From Symbiodinium natans (Eukaryota; Sar; Dinophyceae; Suessiales; Symbiodiniaceae): a stretch of 64,000 nucleotides of DNA. The position numbers and the translations under genes were made by a program. The notes below the pieces were generated by a model. The model searched no databases. It had not been told where the DNA came from and was given only the letters and a program-made list of their open reading frames with translations. Positions 9,670-20,500 of this stretch are shown here, in pieces; position 1 is the first letter of the stretch, and each line of letters begins with the position of its first letter. Location: positions 147,705 to 211,704 of the forward strand of contig CAJNDS010002785.1 of NCBI GenBank assembly GCA_905221605.1. Reading direction: 5' to 3'.

Positions 9670-12600
9670 AAAAGCTCCACACAACAGGAGCTGGTGGCTG
9701 CAAGCATTCGGCCTTCGATTCCAGACCGCTTTGGGCGAAATTTTGCTTTTGGTCCATTCCGGCGGCTGGTTGAGGGCCACAAAACGAAGACATCTTTGAT
9801 TGGTTTAAGTTGTTTTGGGTGGGGTTGCCAGAGCAGTTGAGGATTTGGCTTTACCAAAGCCCAGCTCCGGCACCTCGGCTGTTTTCACCACCGGGTTGTA
9901 GCATCGAACCTTCAACGTAGTGCCGCTTGAAGAGTCGCCTCTTTTAGTCCCCCCTTGAGAATCCCAAAAAGCATGGGATATCAAGTACCCAACACAAAAC
10001 CCAGTCCGATTAATGAAGGCCCCCTAGAACCTTCTCATGTCCATCAGCACCCTGGCGCGCTTAGGGACTCGGTTTTCGGTTTCAGGGTAGTTCAGGGTTG
10101 GGCTCTCTGTCAGGTAGGGAAGGGGCGCACGAGCCGAATCGGGACACTGAGGCAGCTGCCTCAATGCCGGCCAAAACCATGCCTGCCTGCAGAAAAAAAG
10201 AGTCCTTCTCATAAAGGGTGGCAAATTTGGCGAGGTACTCAAAGTCTGATGGCATGGGGATTGATGTCAGTGCTCCAGCACGGCTTTGCGTGTACTACGA
10301 ACCAAGAGCAAGTAAGACGTGTACCTTCATTCGGTTCGGCCGGGTGGCTTCATGGCATGCAGCGTTGAGGGAAGGTCTGTCGTTGCCCAGGTTGGAAACT
10401 CTAAGCGCCTAAACAAAAACTCATCAAAGATCATACCGTGCCGTAAAATTCTGATACAGAACCTCGAGATTGTTCCACTGCGTTACTTGGTATTTGCCTT
10501 GCTGCCATGGCAGGTGCGACTCTGGATGCTGCACGCTGGAGCCCATGATCCCTGGCATCATGGCACTGTGCCGTTTGCCACGGGGAATGAGAGCAGACTC
10601 TTGTAGCTCACGAACTTCTCAGGGAGCCCAAACGTCAATCAAGGACCAAGCAAATTTGTATGTCCGTCATTTGTGGGGTTGTGTGTGCTGTGAGATGTCT
10701 CACCATCCTCTGGCAGAGCATGAGGTCAAATTTGAGTAGTGTACAAGTGTCACTACCATTCATCGCAGGATGAAGCAGCCACATGCAGACAGCTTGCGCC
10801 AGCATGCTCGGGCTCCATTGGGGCATCCTCACCCACCCCATGTCTGCTAACAGCAGCCACATAGACGCAGCCCATGCGCTTGCCTGTATACTGCGGAAAA
10901 CATGTGGGTAGTTCGCTAAAGGTGCCATAAGGTTCCCCTATATAGTACGGCACCCTTCTAATGAGGACCCCCGAAAGGGACCTTAATTTAGAGAACCACC
11001 CATGTGGTGTGAATGTATCCGACCTGGCCCAAAAGTTGCCAACTGTCGTGAAAATCTACTCCGTTCAGGAGACTCCTGAGCCCTGGAGAGCGGAGAAGCC
11101 CCCCCCAAAACCCCACATCCGAAGTCCGCAGGGTTTGGGGTTTAGTAAATTTTTGGGTTTAGGGCTTATAGGGTTTAGACATGTCCCATACTTGGTGCGT
11201 ACATGTTCAGCGGTTCATACATATCCCCTCAGAGCAGCAGGCGCCGGTGAAGCCCGCCAGCGCGGCGACGCTTGCTGGCTGAGTTAAGTTGCTGATTTTG
11301 GGGTGTAGGGGTTCAGGGTTTAGGCTTTTAGGGTTTAGGGGTTCAGGGTTTATGAGAGCTCGGGGTGCAGGGTTTAGGGTTCAGGGGCTGAGTTTGATAA
11401 GGGTTTGAGGGCTGGCGGGTTAGAGCTTGCAACCCCAAACCTTGAGGTTCGGGTTGAGGGCTTTGTGGGTGTGTAATATGACGCCTTCGGACGCAAAATG
11501 CATGAGTGGCGTAGCAAGGAGTTCCAGCAAGCCCCATTGAGGAGAGCTAACATCAGAGGCCATGGAGAGCTCACCTAGGCTTGAGGGTTTAGGGCTTAGG
11601 GTTTAGGGTTTGATCCCCTAAAGTCGGTGCATTCGCACGCGCGCGAGCGCGCGCGCCCAGGTGCTCAGTCACGCGAGAAGAGTTGGAGCACCTGGAGGCA
11701 CAGCAGTCCACCGGGTTTCTAAACATTCTAAACTAAGGAGTTTAAGGAGTTTATGAATGGGAGTTAAGGGGCTTATGAAGGCTTTAGGGGTTTAAGGGGT
11801 TTATGAACGGGGTTTATGGGTGCTACGTGCTGAAAAGGCTTTTGGAAGTGGACAGTCTTGCAAACAAGAAAGGCCAGTCACAACTGGACTGGGCACAGTA
11901 CATGCAACGCTGCCTGAAGAAGGTTTTGATACGGGGTACATGCATTTTTGCATGGGTCCTGGCTTGCTGACCGCACGACCCCTCTAATAATATCCTAGCA
12001 TCCCCAGTGGACCCTTATTGTTTTCCTTTGTGGCCTAGGCACCCTTGGAAGCATCTTGAATCCAAAACCAGATTTCTTTGGATACGAGTAATGGACCATG
12101 TGAAACTTCCACCCGCCCCAATATCAATAGCCCAAACAACAATTCCCCATTTCTACCGTTGAGGTCCGGGATGTTCCCCCCTATACTAACAGTCGAAGAA
12201 CAAGATGGCATCATGGAACTCGCGTGAGCAAACCGAAGAACAGATGGCGATGTCTAAGAGCTCGGTGTGAGTAGGGCTTGGGATGGTTTACGATACTTTT
12301 TTTGGCTGGTTATCAGAGGTTACCAACACAAACTAGCCTTGCTTGAAAGACCGACCTACCCAGAGCGACAACCAGTTTGAGGCAGATTCGTAAATGGGGC
12401 TCTGGCACCCTACAGGTCCTACTTAAACGCCATGAAACACCAAGGGGCACCTGCTGTTTAGGCACGGGCGTGTTCGGTAGGCTCCCGCCAAGGTCCGTGG
12501 GCGCATTCTTCAGGCGGAGAACGCGGCCATGCGCTTGGAGGCCTTTCGAGCGGATTCCAGGAATTGGGGGTAGGGTCTGGGCTTTCGGGATACCCTCGGT

Positions 12601-15115
12601 TTGCGAGGGTATGAAATGGTGGCACCCTACCCGCAACATGTGCAAGGTCTGGAATGGTCAGGGCTACCATTCCAGGCCCTAGCCCCAGGACCACTTCAGA
12701 CCCTTGGTAAGTGCAACCTATCGCGCAGTCCTGCATGCAAAGGTCTGGAAAGGTCAGGGTCCCTAGGGTCTGAAATGGTGCGGGGATGTCCGTGTGACGG
12801 CCCCAACACGGACCCATGCAGACCCCGGATTTGGGGTCTACAATGGTGGGTTGAGGGTCCAGCCCTGCACCCTGAGGGGATTTTTCGGGTGTTCCAGGAT
12901 TTAGGCATCTGCCCAATTAGGGTAGTTGTAGGCTATGGGGTGTCAGAAGATGTGGAAGGCCGAATGAATTGGAGGGCTGTTTCCCTGACAATTCATGTCT
13001 GAGCAGATCATTCCTGGCCGATGTGGATACAGTTGCTGCTGCTACCCTCTAAAATGTTACAATTCTCTCTCTTTTCGGTATCTTGTCGACGACAACTTTC
13101 CCACAAGGCCGTAGCCTGCTTGGGTTTGGAGGAGAGGGCAGTTTTTGCGCTCTGAACCCTATAAGCCATAAAAGCCTCAAAAACTTTAACCCCTAACCAC
13201 CAAGCCCAAATCTCATTAGAATTCAACCCCAAAGCCCTAAGCCCTACTCTATGCCCCAAACCCCGAAAAAGCCTACGACCCTATACCCTTATCAACCCTG
13301 TGCGCAGGCCTTCCAGCAACGGTCGCGGCTCCGCGAACAGCAGGAGTTGCAGCTCATGGCTGCAGAGGCCACCTGTGCCGCATGTTGGTTGATCTAAATA
13401 GGGTATAGGGTTTAGGGGTTATGGTGCTTAGGGTTTAGGGGCCTTTTGTTCAAGGGTCCCCCGCGTTGGCACATTCCCTACGCTTCGGGTTTGGAAACAA
13501 CCCCTAAACCCTAAACCGTAAACCCTAAACCTTATAAACCCAAACCCTAAACCCCTAGGTTGAGCCGTGGGCTCGGGGACTGAGGGTTTCGTTCAAGAGG
13601 CCTGGGGTGGGGGTCAGAGTTCGAGGGCAGTTTTACAAGAAGTCAGTCGTTGAATTTAAGTGTTTTTTTCAGGAGCACTTCGGGCTTTAGGGTTTTGGGG
13701 CTTCAGGTCCTGGGGTCTTGTAACAGGGATTTGGGGCTCGGTTTCTGGCATCAGTTTTTACGGCTCGGATATTTCAGCTGCCAGGGTTTTCACATAGAAG
13801 GACGGGTCAGCAATACATACGCCTTCCCTCACTGCGCAGGCTCGCCTGGCGGGTGCACCCTCAACGCTAGGGAATCGTCGAAGCACGCCCGAGAGTTGAA
13901 CTGAGCTGACAGGAGATGAGAACGCGCCAGACTGAGGTCTTTGCCCCAAAGCCCGTGTTGCTTGAGACAGATGGGAGAGCGGGAGAGCGGGATAGCAATA
14001 TGTGAGAGCTGCTACCATCACAGCGATCCGTGTTGTCTCGCAAAAACCACGAAGGCATGGTTTCTGTGACAGCCACAGGCATTGTCAGCCATTGGCTTAT
14101 TTAGCACTGAGAGCGACCGGCATCCGAAAAGCCTAAGCCTAAGCCTGAATCTTCAGGCAAAGCCTTCTAACCCAAGTGAATGTGCTGGTCATGTCGTTAG
14201 AGACGTTAGCACTCCACACGACTGCCAACCCCAAAGCTGAAGCTCGGTTCCTCGCCCTAGCCTTTCAAAACGGTCAACGGATAATTTGCTCCATAGCGTA
14301 CGCCTCCTGACCCCCCGGCTGATGGCACTTGCCGCCGAGCCGGCCACAGCCGCTCGGATTGTTCGATGGGTCACCGAACGGGATTGGGATTTGGGCTCGG
14401 GCGGCTAGGGCTAGGGTCAACTGCGCATGCTCTGGTCCTGGTATCTTGGCGCGCATGGCAGGACGACAAGCGAAGGGACGACAGCCTGAAGCTAGAGACG
14501 GAAGCCGAGGATCAACTAGGGGGCCGGGGGGGGCGGGGGTTTAGGGTTTAGGTAGGGTTTAGGACACAAGTCACTGCAATTTTAAAGCAATCCGCGAGCA
14601 ATCCTAGAAAGCTCTCGCCCCGCTGAAGATCCGCTCGCTCTACCCAAACCGGGTCTCATGGCCGAGTGGCAATCTACAGTGTTGCAGGTGCCTGGCATGG
14701 GGTTTACGATGAAGAAAGAGGACCCCTAAAAAGAGAGGGGACCCCCAAAATAGACCCCAAATAGTAGGAAGGACCTCAGTACGGTACCCCTAATTTATGG
14801 TAACACCCCATTGTAAAACCCCAAACTTGTCACCCTCATCCACTTCTGTCCATGCAGGAGCCCGGAGCGAGGGGCTTTCAAGGCAGTGGAAGGGAGGAGG
14901 GGCAAGAGTTCGGGTTTAGGGTTTCAGGTTTGCTTTATGTTTTGGCTGTTCAGTTGGCCACGTGTGCTGGCAAGGCCCTGAGCCCTCAAAAGGCATTGTG
15001 TTCCGCAGAATTCGTGCGACACAACGCTCCAAGCCCCAAAGTTTGCCTCACGGGAGGTTTGGAGCTCGATGACAACCTGGAGGACGGAGAGAGATGCGAG
15101 GCCAAGGAGGACAGG
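9670..15115 (+). CDS. Multi-exon gene with coiled-coil segments, function unknown
   Basis: Exons by frame, splice sites and phase: 9670-9802 (QQELVAASIRPSIPDRFGRN), 10271-10311 (LQHGFACTTNQEQ, donor GTAAGA), 11661-11714 (VTREELEHLEAQQST), 11838-11922 (LANKKGQSQLDWAQYMQRC), 12493-12560 or 12569 (GRILQAENAAMRLEAFRADS), 13308-13374 (AFQQRSRLREQQELQLMAAE), 14462 to about 14538 (DDKRRDDSLKLETEAEDQL), 14629-14687 (IRSLYPNRVSWPSGNLQCC), 14858-14913 (PERGAFKAVEGRRGKSS) and 15057-15115 (GLELDDNLEDGERCEAKEDR). Phases match across 9670/10271, 11661/11838/12493 and 14629/14858/15057; the other joins need undiscovered exons. The peptides are rich in Glu, Gln, Arg and Leu, fitting a coiled coil. No enzymatic motif is seen. 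It probably continues into the terminal exon ending at 17068. Confidence 0.6.
10921..10954. repeat. Short hairpin element GGTGCC...GGCACC
   Basis: Inverted ends GGTGCCAT and ACGGCACC enclose about 18 bp. A related hairpin with ends GGTGCCGT and ACGGCACC lies at 48202-48249. Confidence 0.5.
11289..11400 (+). repeat. TTTAGGG array
   Basis: Degenerate GGTTTAGGG/GGTTCAGGG units downstream of a possible exon at about 11232-11280. A shorter array with near-perfect units lies at 11580-11612, followed by an alternating (GC)n stretch at 11637-11657 just before the exon at 11661. Confidence 0.8.
13398..13557. repeat. TTTAGGG and CCCTAAA arrays at opposite ends of a short interval
   Basis: TTTAGGG units at 13398-13441 follow the exon ending near 13374; CCCTAAA units at 13500-13557 end in CCCCTAGG. 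If 13375-13558 is an intron, it starts with the G-strand and ends with the C-strand. A possible mini-exon follows at 13559-13586. Confidence 0.7.
14697..14811 (+). mobile_element. Introner/MITE-like element, copy 1
   Basis: Ends are imperfect inverted repeats (ATGGGGTTTACGAT and ATTTATGGTAACACCCCAT). The core shares ATAGACCCCAAATAGTAGGA with the element at 20426-20532. It begins 9 bp after the donor at 14688 and fills most of a 170-bp intron (14688-14857). That fits introner elements described in dinoflagellates; that name is an inference. Confidence 0.65.
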
Positions 15116-15654
15116 GCTCTTGGGTCCCTTGGGTGACTGTTGCAAGAGGGCCCTCATTGTCCTGAATCCAAAGCCTCAGAACCGGGCTCCGGCGACAGCG
15201 CAAGTAGGCATGTCCAAGTGGCAATCCCCGCATTCCCGCTTATATTCTGCCAGAGCAACGTTCATCATCCATCACCATCCCACATGATTCAATGTGGGTG
15301 ACTACGCAACTCAAGCTCAACATAATTTCCATGCAGCCAGTGGCTGGCCGCTGTCTTCAATGCACATGCATGTCGATTGAGAGGCAGAAGCAAAACAGAA
15401 GGGATGAGAGTTATGGGCAGGCCCTCAAGTCGTTTAGTCTAGGCAGCGCCCGGCAAGGATGAGTCTCCATTATCCCGAGCGGAGGCAAAGCAGGGCAAGA
15501 AGCCATGTAAACACGTCTGCTGTTGCCGAATCAGAATGTTTGGCTTGGGGTCCATGAGAACGTTGCATGTCTCCTTTGTGGAGAATACTCAGTAACGTAT
15601 TGAAGATCGGTGGATCAGGAACAATGGTAGCATTGCGGTAAGTTCATGCATCAG

Positions 15655-17068
15655 GCCGCGGCTACCTCGGACGTGCACCCTGGCTTTGGTTTGCACGCCC
15701 ACCTGGAAGCCACCATCTCCGGCGAGCAGCTGGGGCATCTGTTTGCGTCCTCCGGCTTCAAGGACTTTCGGCTACAAATTGTAGCTTAAGAGCATTAAGA
15801 GGCGTTCTTCAAGGGTGGCTTGGGATCTGAAACCCTGGAAGGACTACGCGCAAGGGAAGCAGCTGACCATCTCGGTCGACGATGCCGCCGCGGGCGCTCT
15901 CTATGCGGCAGCAATGGGCGCTAGCTCCTTCGGTGCCTTCGGTGCCTTCAGCCCGGTTCCGCAGGGACCCATGGGGCCGATGGCCACACAGATTGCCTCG
16001 GACCCCATGGCGTGCCAGATCGTCTGGCAAAAGGATGGGACTCCTGGCTCTCAGAACGACTGGCAGCAGGGACCCTATCAGCAGGCGAGCTGGTATGGTC
16101 ATCAACAAAACTACAGCAACCAGCTGTCTCCGGCATACCAGTATGCTCAGCAGAACCAGTGGCAACATGACCCTTACACCCGACAGAACCCACAGTTCCA
16201 GAAGCATCAGCTGTATCAGCAGTACCTCCGCAATCAGCAGTACCACTACCAGCAACAAGAGCGTCCGCTATCCTCGCGGAGGGGAATGGCCAGATCAAAA
16301 CGTGACAACAAGGAGTTGGCACAGGACGAGGCGGACAAGGAGGATGGCAAGGCTGAGGTTTCGCAGGATAAGGCCAAAGCTGCCAAAGCTGCCAAGCACA
16401 AATCGAAGGCGTCCCCGGGTTCCCCCCGCGCCAAGGACAAGCCCGAGCGAGCGCCGAGCGACCTGATCGTGGTCTCTACGCGCCCAGGACAACCCGGCGA
16501 CCGCGCCATCCTAGAGTGCACCGCTCCCGACGACGCAGCCTCCGAGGCCAGCGAGGAAAACGCTGCAGATCGTCGGAAGACCCTGCTGGTGCCGGTGCAG
16601 CTCAGCAACATCAGCCAGGTCATGTTCGACGATGACCTCTTTGAAGATGAAGAAGAGGAGGACAAAGAGTCGGACGAAGTCGTGGTAGTGGAGGACAAGC
16701 CAAGCATTTCCCACAAGCAAGCACAGTCAGCGCACCTGCTGGCGGGCCTGCAACGCATGGAGGGGAAGCGTGGCGCGACTGCTCCTGCAGCACACTTGTC
16801 GCCTGTAAGGCCTTTGCCTCCGGCCAGCCCTCGTAGACTGCGACCCAAGACCAGCCCATTTGTTGGCAAGATGCCGTCTCGGGCCCAGAAAAGCTACCGC
16901 TGCTATGGCTCCATGGCATCACGCCCCACCACGGTCGGCACGGTCGGCTCTGCCTCTGGCACGATTTCTGGCGATGTTTGTACGCGGCCCGGCACCGTGG
17001 ATTCGAAGCCGAAGTCCCCTGCAGAGACGGAGCGGGCAGCTAGCAAACCCGACTGGGCACGGGCCTGA
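15655..17068 (+). CDS. Q/Y-rich low-complexity protein, C-terminal exons
   Basis: An exon from 15655 after CATCAG reads ATSDVHPGFGLHAHLEATIS and continues to about 15730-15789; its phase 0 start fits the exon ending at 15115. The large terminal exon starts near 15814 after TTCAAG, reads VAWDLKPWKDYAQGKQLTIS and stays open to TGA at 17066-17068 (about 418 codons). Codons ~80-150 are very rich in Gln and Tyr (YQQYLRNQQYHYQQQ), a prion-like, phase-separation-type composition. A Lys/Ala/Glu-rich segment (KAKAAKAAKHKSKASPGSPR) and an acidic stretch (FDDDLFEDEEEEDKESDE) follow, then a Pro/Arg/Ser tail. No folded domain is recognised. The composition suggests an RNA- or chromatin-associated disordered protein, which is inference only. 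Confidence 0.65.
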
Positions 17069-17553
17069 GTCATCAACCCCGTACCATGTGCAGAACGCAG
17101 CTGAGACCCCAAAAGCTTCAGAATCTTTAGGACCGATCATCAAGCCATCATCACGATGTCATCATGTTTAGATTTCGTGATATTCCACGGACTACCAACG
17201 AGAGATGGACAAATTCCATCTGCTGAAGGGTGCGATGATGGCTAGAAGCTTTCCCAAGTACTTCCAGCGCTTGCAAGTCCAAGCAGTATGGATTCTCTCT
17301 TGCTCGCGGTGCTGTCAAGGACACTTCTTTCTACAGCATGCACCAGCGGCGCATCCCGACTTACGTGCCCTGGCAATTTCATGCAGTCGACTGTTGACGC
17401 GGTGTAACTGAGGGCAGTACCCTGTGTTCTGGCCCCAGCCCGGGACCGGTATGATTCACGGCCAAAGAAGCTCTTGAAGCCCTATAAGGCCCCTAAAGCC
17501 CCTAGAGCCCCTGGGGACCCTGGAGTTCCTGGAGTTCCTGGAGACCCTTAAAG
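17069..17553. other. 3' flank and spacer
   Basis: Non-coding by inspection. Small repeated motif CCTGGAGTT and degenerate CCCTAAA-like units at about 17478-17550 lie just before the exon at 17554. Confidence 0.5.
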
Positions 17554-20500
17554 CAGCGAGGATGCGCTCATCGATGAGAACTGCCCCGTGCTGAGCAGCC
17601 CGGCGCGGCTCAGGACGGCCACTGCCATCCCCGATGACCGTGCCCTCCCCCAAATGCAAGGCCCAGAGATAAAAACAGATTGAGTACTAGTAACGTCAGT
17701 ATGCATATATACTTGTAAAGTGCTAGGGATGTATCATACTACGCATGGGATGTACATCAATGCAAATGCACCCCCCCTTTTGGACTTGACCGAGAAGAAG
17801 CCAAAACAACATCCTAAGCCGCGTGGGTTCAGGGCCGTAAAGGCCTCAGAACCCTGAGCAAGTCTGGAAAACAGAGCAGACCACGCAGGCACATCATCGA
17901 GACGCGCGAGCTTCCAGACGCGCCGCAGCCTTACCGTTTTCCCTGCACTCTGGGGTGTGCTCCGTTGAACCCCGTAATTTCTACCTTACTTCGGCTATAA
18001 GCCCGACAGAGGCGCAGGCGCAATAGGTTCTGAACAAACCCTCAAGCCCTGGGGCCTAAGCCTGCAAATCAACCATTCTAGGCGCCAGCACGAATCCTCG
18101 AACCCGAAATGGCCCCCTGGACTCCTAAGAAGCAAAAACAGCCCATATGACCCCTACATTGAGCCTTAAACCCCCGCAGCGTATGAATGGTTTCCACTGA
18201 AGAGTCATGGGCAGCTGCAAGTGAGGCTGTGAGTACCCTAGCAAAAGCATGGCGAACCCTACCAATGTCCCTTACAACCCGAAACGCTTGTAACCCTCAC
18301 CACACCCTGAGAAGCCTTCTAAACCCTTGTGTCCCTAAGTATCCTAAACCCGGGACCCATGGAACCCCAAGAAGTGAGGTATCTCCACATCGTCCGTGCC
18401 CGTTTTGAGCAGCATCGGCAGATGTTCGACCGAGTTGGGGCCTTGAGTGGAGCTTAAAGGGTATAGAGTTAGAGTTCTGAGATTTTCGAGGTCTCATATG
18501 GGTGTTCATTTCTCAAACCCATGGTCCCACTAATATACCCCCAAATGTACTTTCAGCCTTATGAACGTTCTGTTGAAGCCCTCAAGTTGAGGATGGACGA
18601 CTTGGCGAGCGTAGCCGGCCGGCCAGAGGCTCAGATTCTTACTTCGCTTTTAGTTGAACTTTAAACTTTTTGGGTTTCCGTATTTAGTAATATGAAAGTT
18701 TAACCCTTTTTTCTCAAGCTTGCTGGGCTATGCAGGACACTCTGACTGTGCGGTGGGATCCTGTGTGTCGTAAGAATCGTAAGAATATTTCTTGGGGCGC
18801 GCGTTTAAGCTATTTTAAACTCAATTGCCGGGCCTCGCTGTTTCCTTTTTGAAACTCATCGAAACTCCTCCCTTTAAGAATCGTAGAAAACTCGGTGACC
18901 GCTCAACGAGAGCAAGAACCAGCTTCGACTGTTGGGGGGGGGGGGGGGGTAGGGAGGTGTGAACACACTTTTAAAGCAGGTACAGCATTAGAAACTGCCT
19001 GGTAGTAAGTAGATCTCGTGAAATGCAAATCCCTATGGTTCCCTTAGCAACCCAGCGTTTTGTTTCAGGTAGCCTAGGTCCCTAACACTTCAGAGTTTCG
19101 ATGGCGGCTTGATGGCAACATCGGCTAAATACCGTCGTGTTCTCTTAATGCCGGGGTTGTGCGACACTTTGGGCCTTTAGGGGCGATCTTGAGAGGACAC
19201 AGAAGCGAAAATTTCTGGCTAGAAGCCTCCCGAAAGTCGAAAACAAATCCTACCTCCTCCCGAAAAAGCATGCACGTGCTTGTGCCCTTTCTTCTCCACC
19301 CCGATGCAAACTCCGCCCAGGAGCCCTGCGCCATGCCACAAGATCCACCTCGGTACCCAGACCGCCTCGCCGGGGCCTCAGGGCCCGAGCAATGGCACTG
19401 TCCATTGAGCCCATTTGAGTGAGAAGTCGGAGAAGTCAGAGAACTGGACACGAGGTTGAACGCATGGTCTCTGGCTTCGACGCAGATGGCGTGGACACCA
19501 GGGCCAGGGACCTACACCCTAAACCCTAAACTTTGCCGCGATCATCCCAGAGGCAAAGATGATTCTGGGTAGATGCGTTGCCAGGTGAAGCCACCGGCCA
19601 TTAGTGTGAGCCCCAGCGCGCGGGAGTGCGAGGGCCCTGCGGCGGTAGCTGCGGGATTCGTAGAGCTTTGTGCTCCCTGAGGTTTGGACACAATTTGCCA
19701 GGAGCTGCCACCGGCCAAGTCTGGGCCTTTACCCAGACTGCCACATGCACACGCACTGAAAAAGCCAGATGGCCATACACAGGCTTTAAACTTGTGACCG
19801 TCGCCTCGTGCAGCTTAAAAGTCCATGTTCCGGCACCGTAAGCATCACGTCTACTGAGTCTAAATCGCAAGGACACAATCCGCGCGAAATCAATGGGTTG
19901 CTGTTTGAGGGGGAGGAGGGGGGGTTAAAGAAGCCCCCTATGTTGGGTGACAAGGCTTTGAAGGCAGGTTGTCGCTTGAAGATCTTGAAGCGAAGCCGCG
20001 CGGGCAAGGCCACATGGACAGCCCTCGCACCAGATACTCTGCAGCCGACAGCTCAGTCCAGACCCGTGACCCGTGAAGGGTTTAGCTGCGTGGCAGTGTT
20101 CCCCAAACAGTGCACCGAATACTATGGGGGGGGGTTCCAATGTCAGGCGTAGGAGGTTTCAGATGGCCGAAGCACGCGGCGCGCGCATGCGGCTAGCGGC
20201 ACTCGCAGTGGAAAGTCGACTTGTTGTAGTAGAAACATGACATGGAGGACGTCCGGAGCTCCAGTGGCTCAAAGGGTGATTTTGTGGTACAAGCGTGGTC
20301 TCTCACTGTTCTTGGGGCCTACGCTGGCAAAGTTGCTGCGAGTGCAGGCTCAGAGTGGCAGAACTCCTCCTTGCACGAGGAGATCGTGGCCGCCACCTCA
20401 AATGCCTTGCGGATCTTCTGAAGGTATGGGGGTTTACGAAAATACGGGACCCCCAACATAGACCCCAAATAGTAGGATCCCCTTATTATAAGGACCCCAA

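Noticed and set aside
16246-16869. 207-codon - strand frame, Ser-rich
   Set aside because: Antisense shadow of the acidic region of the large terminal exon on +.
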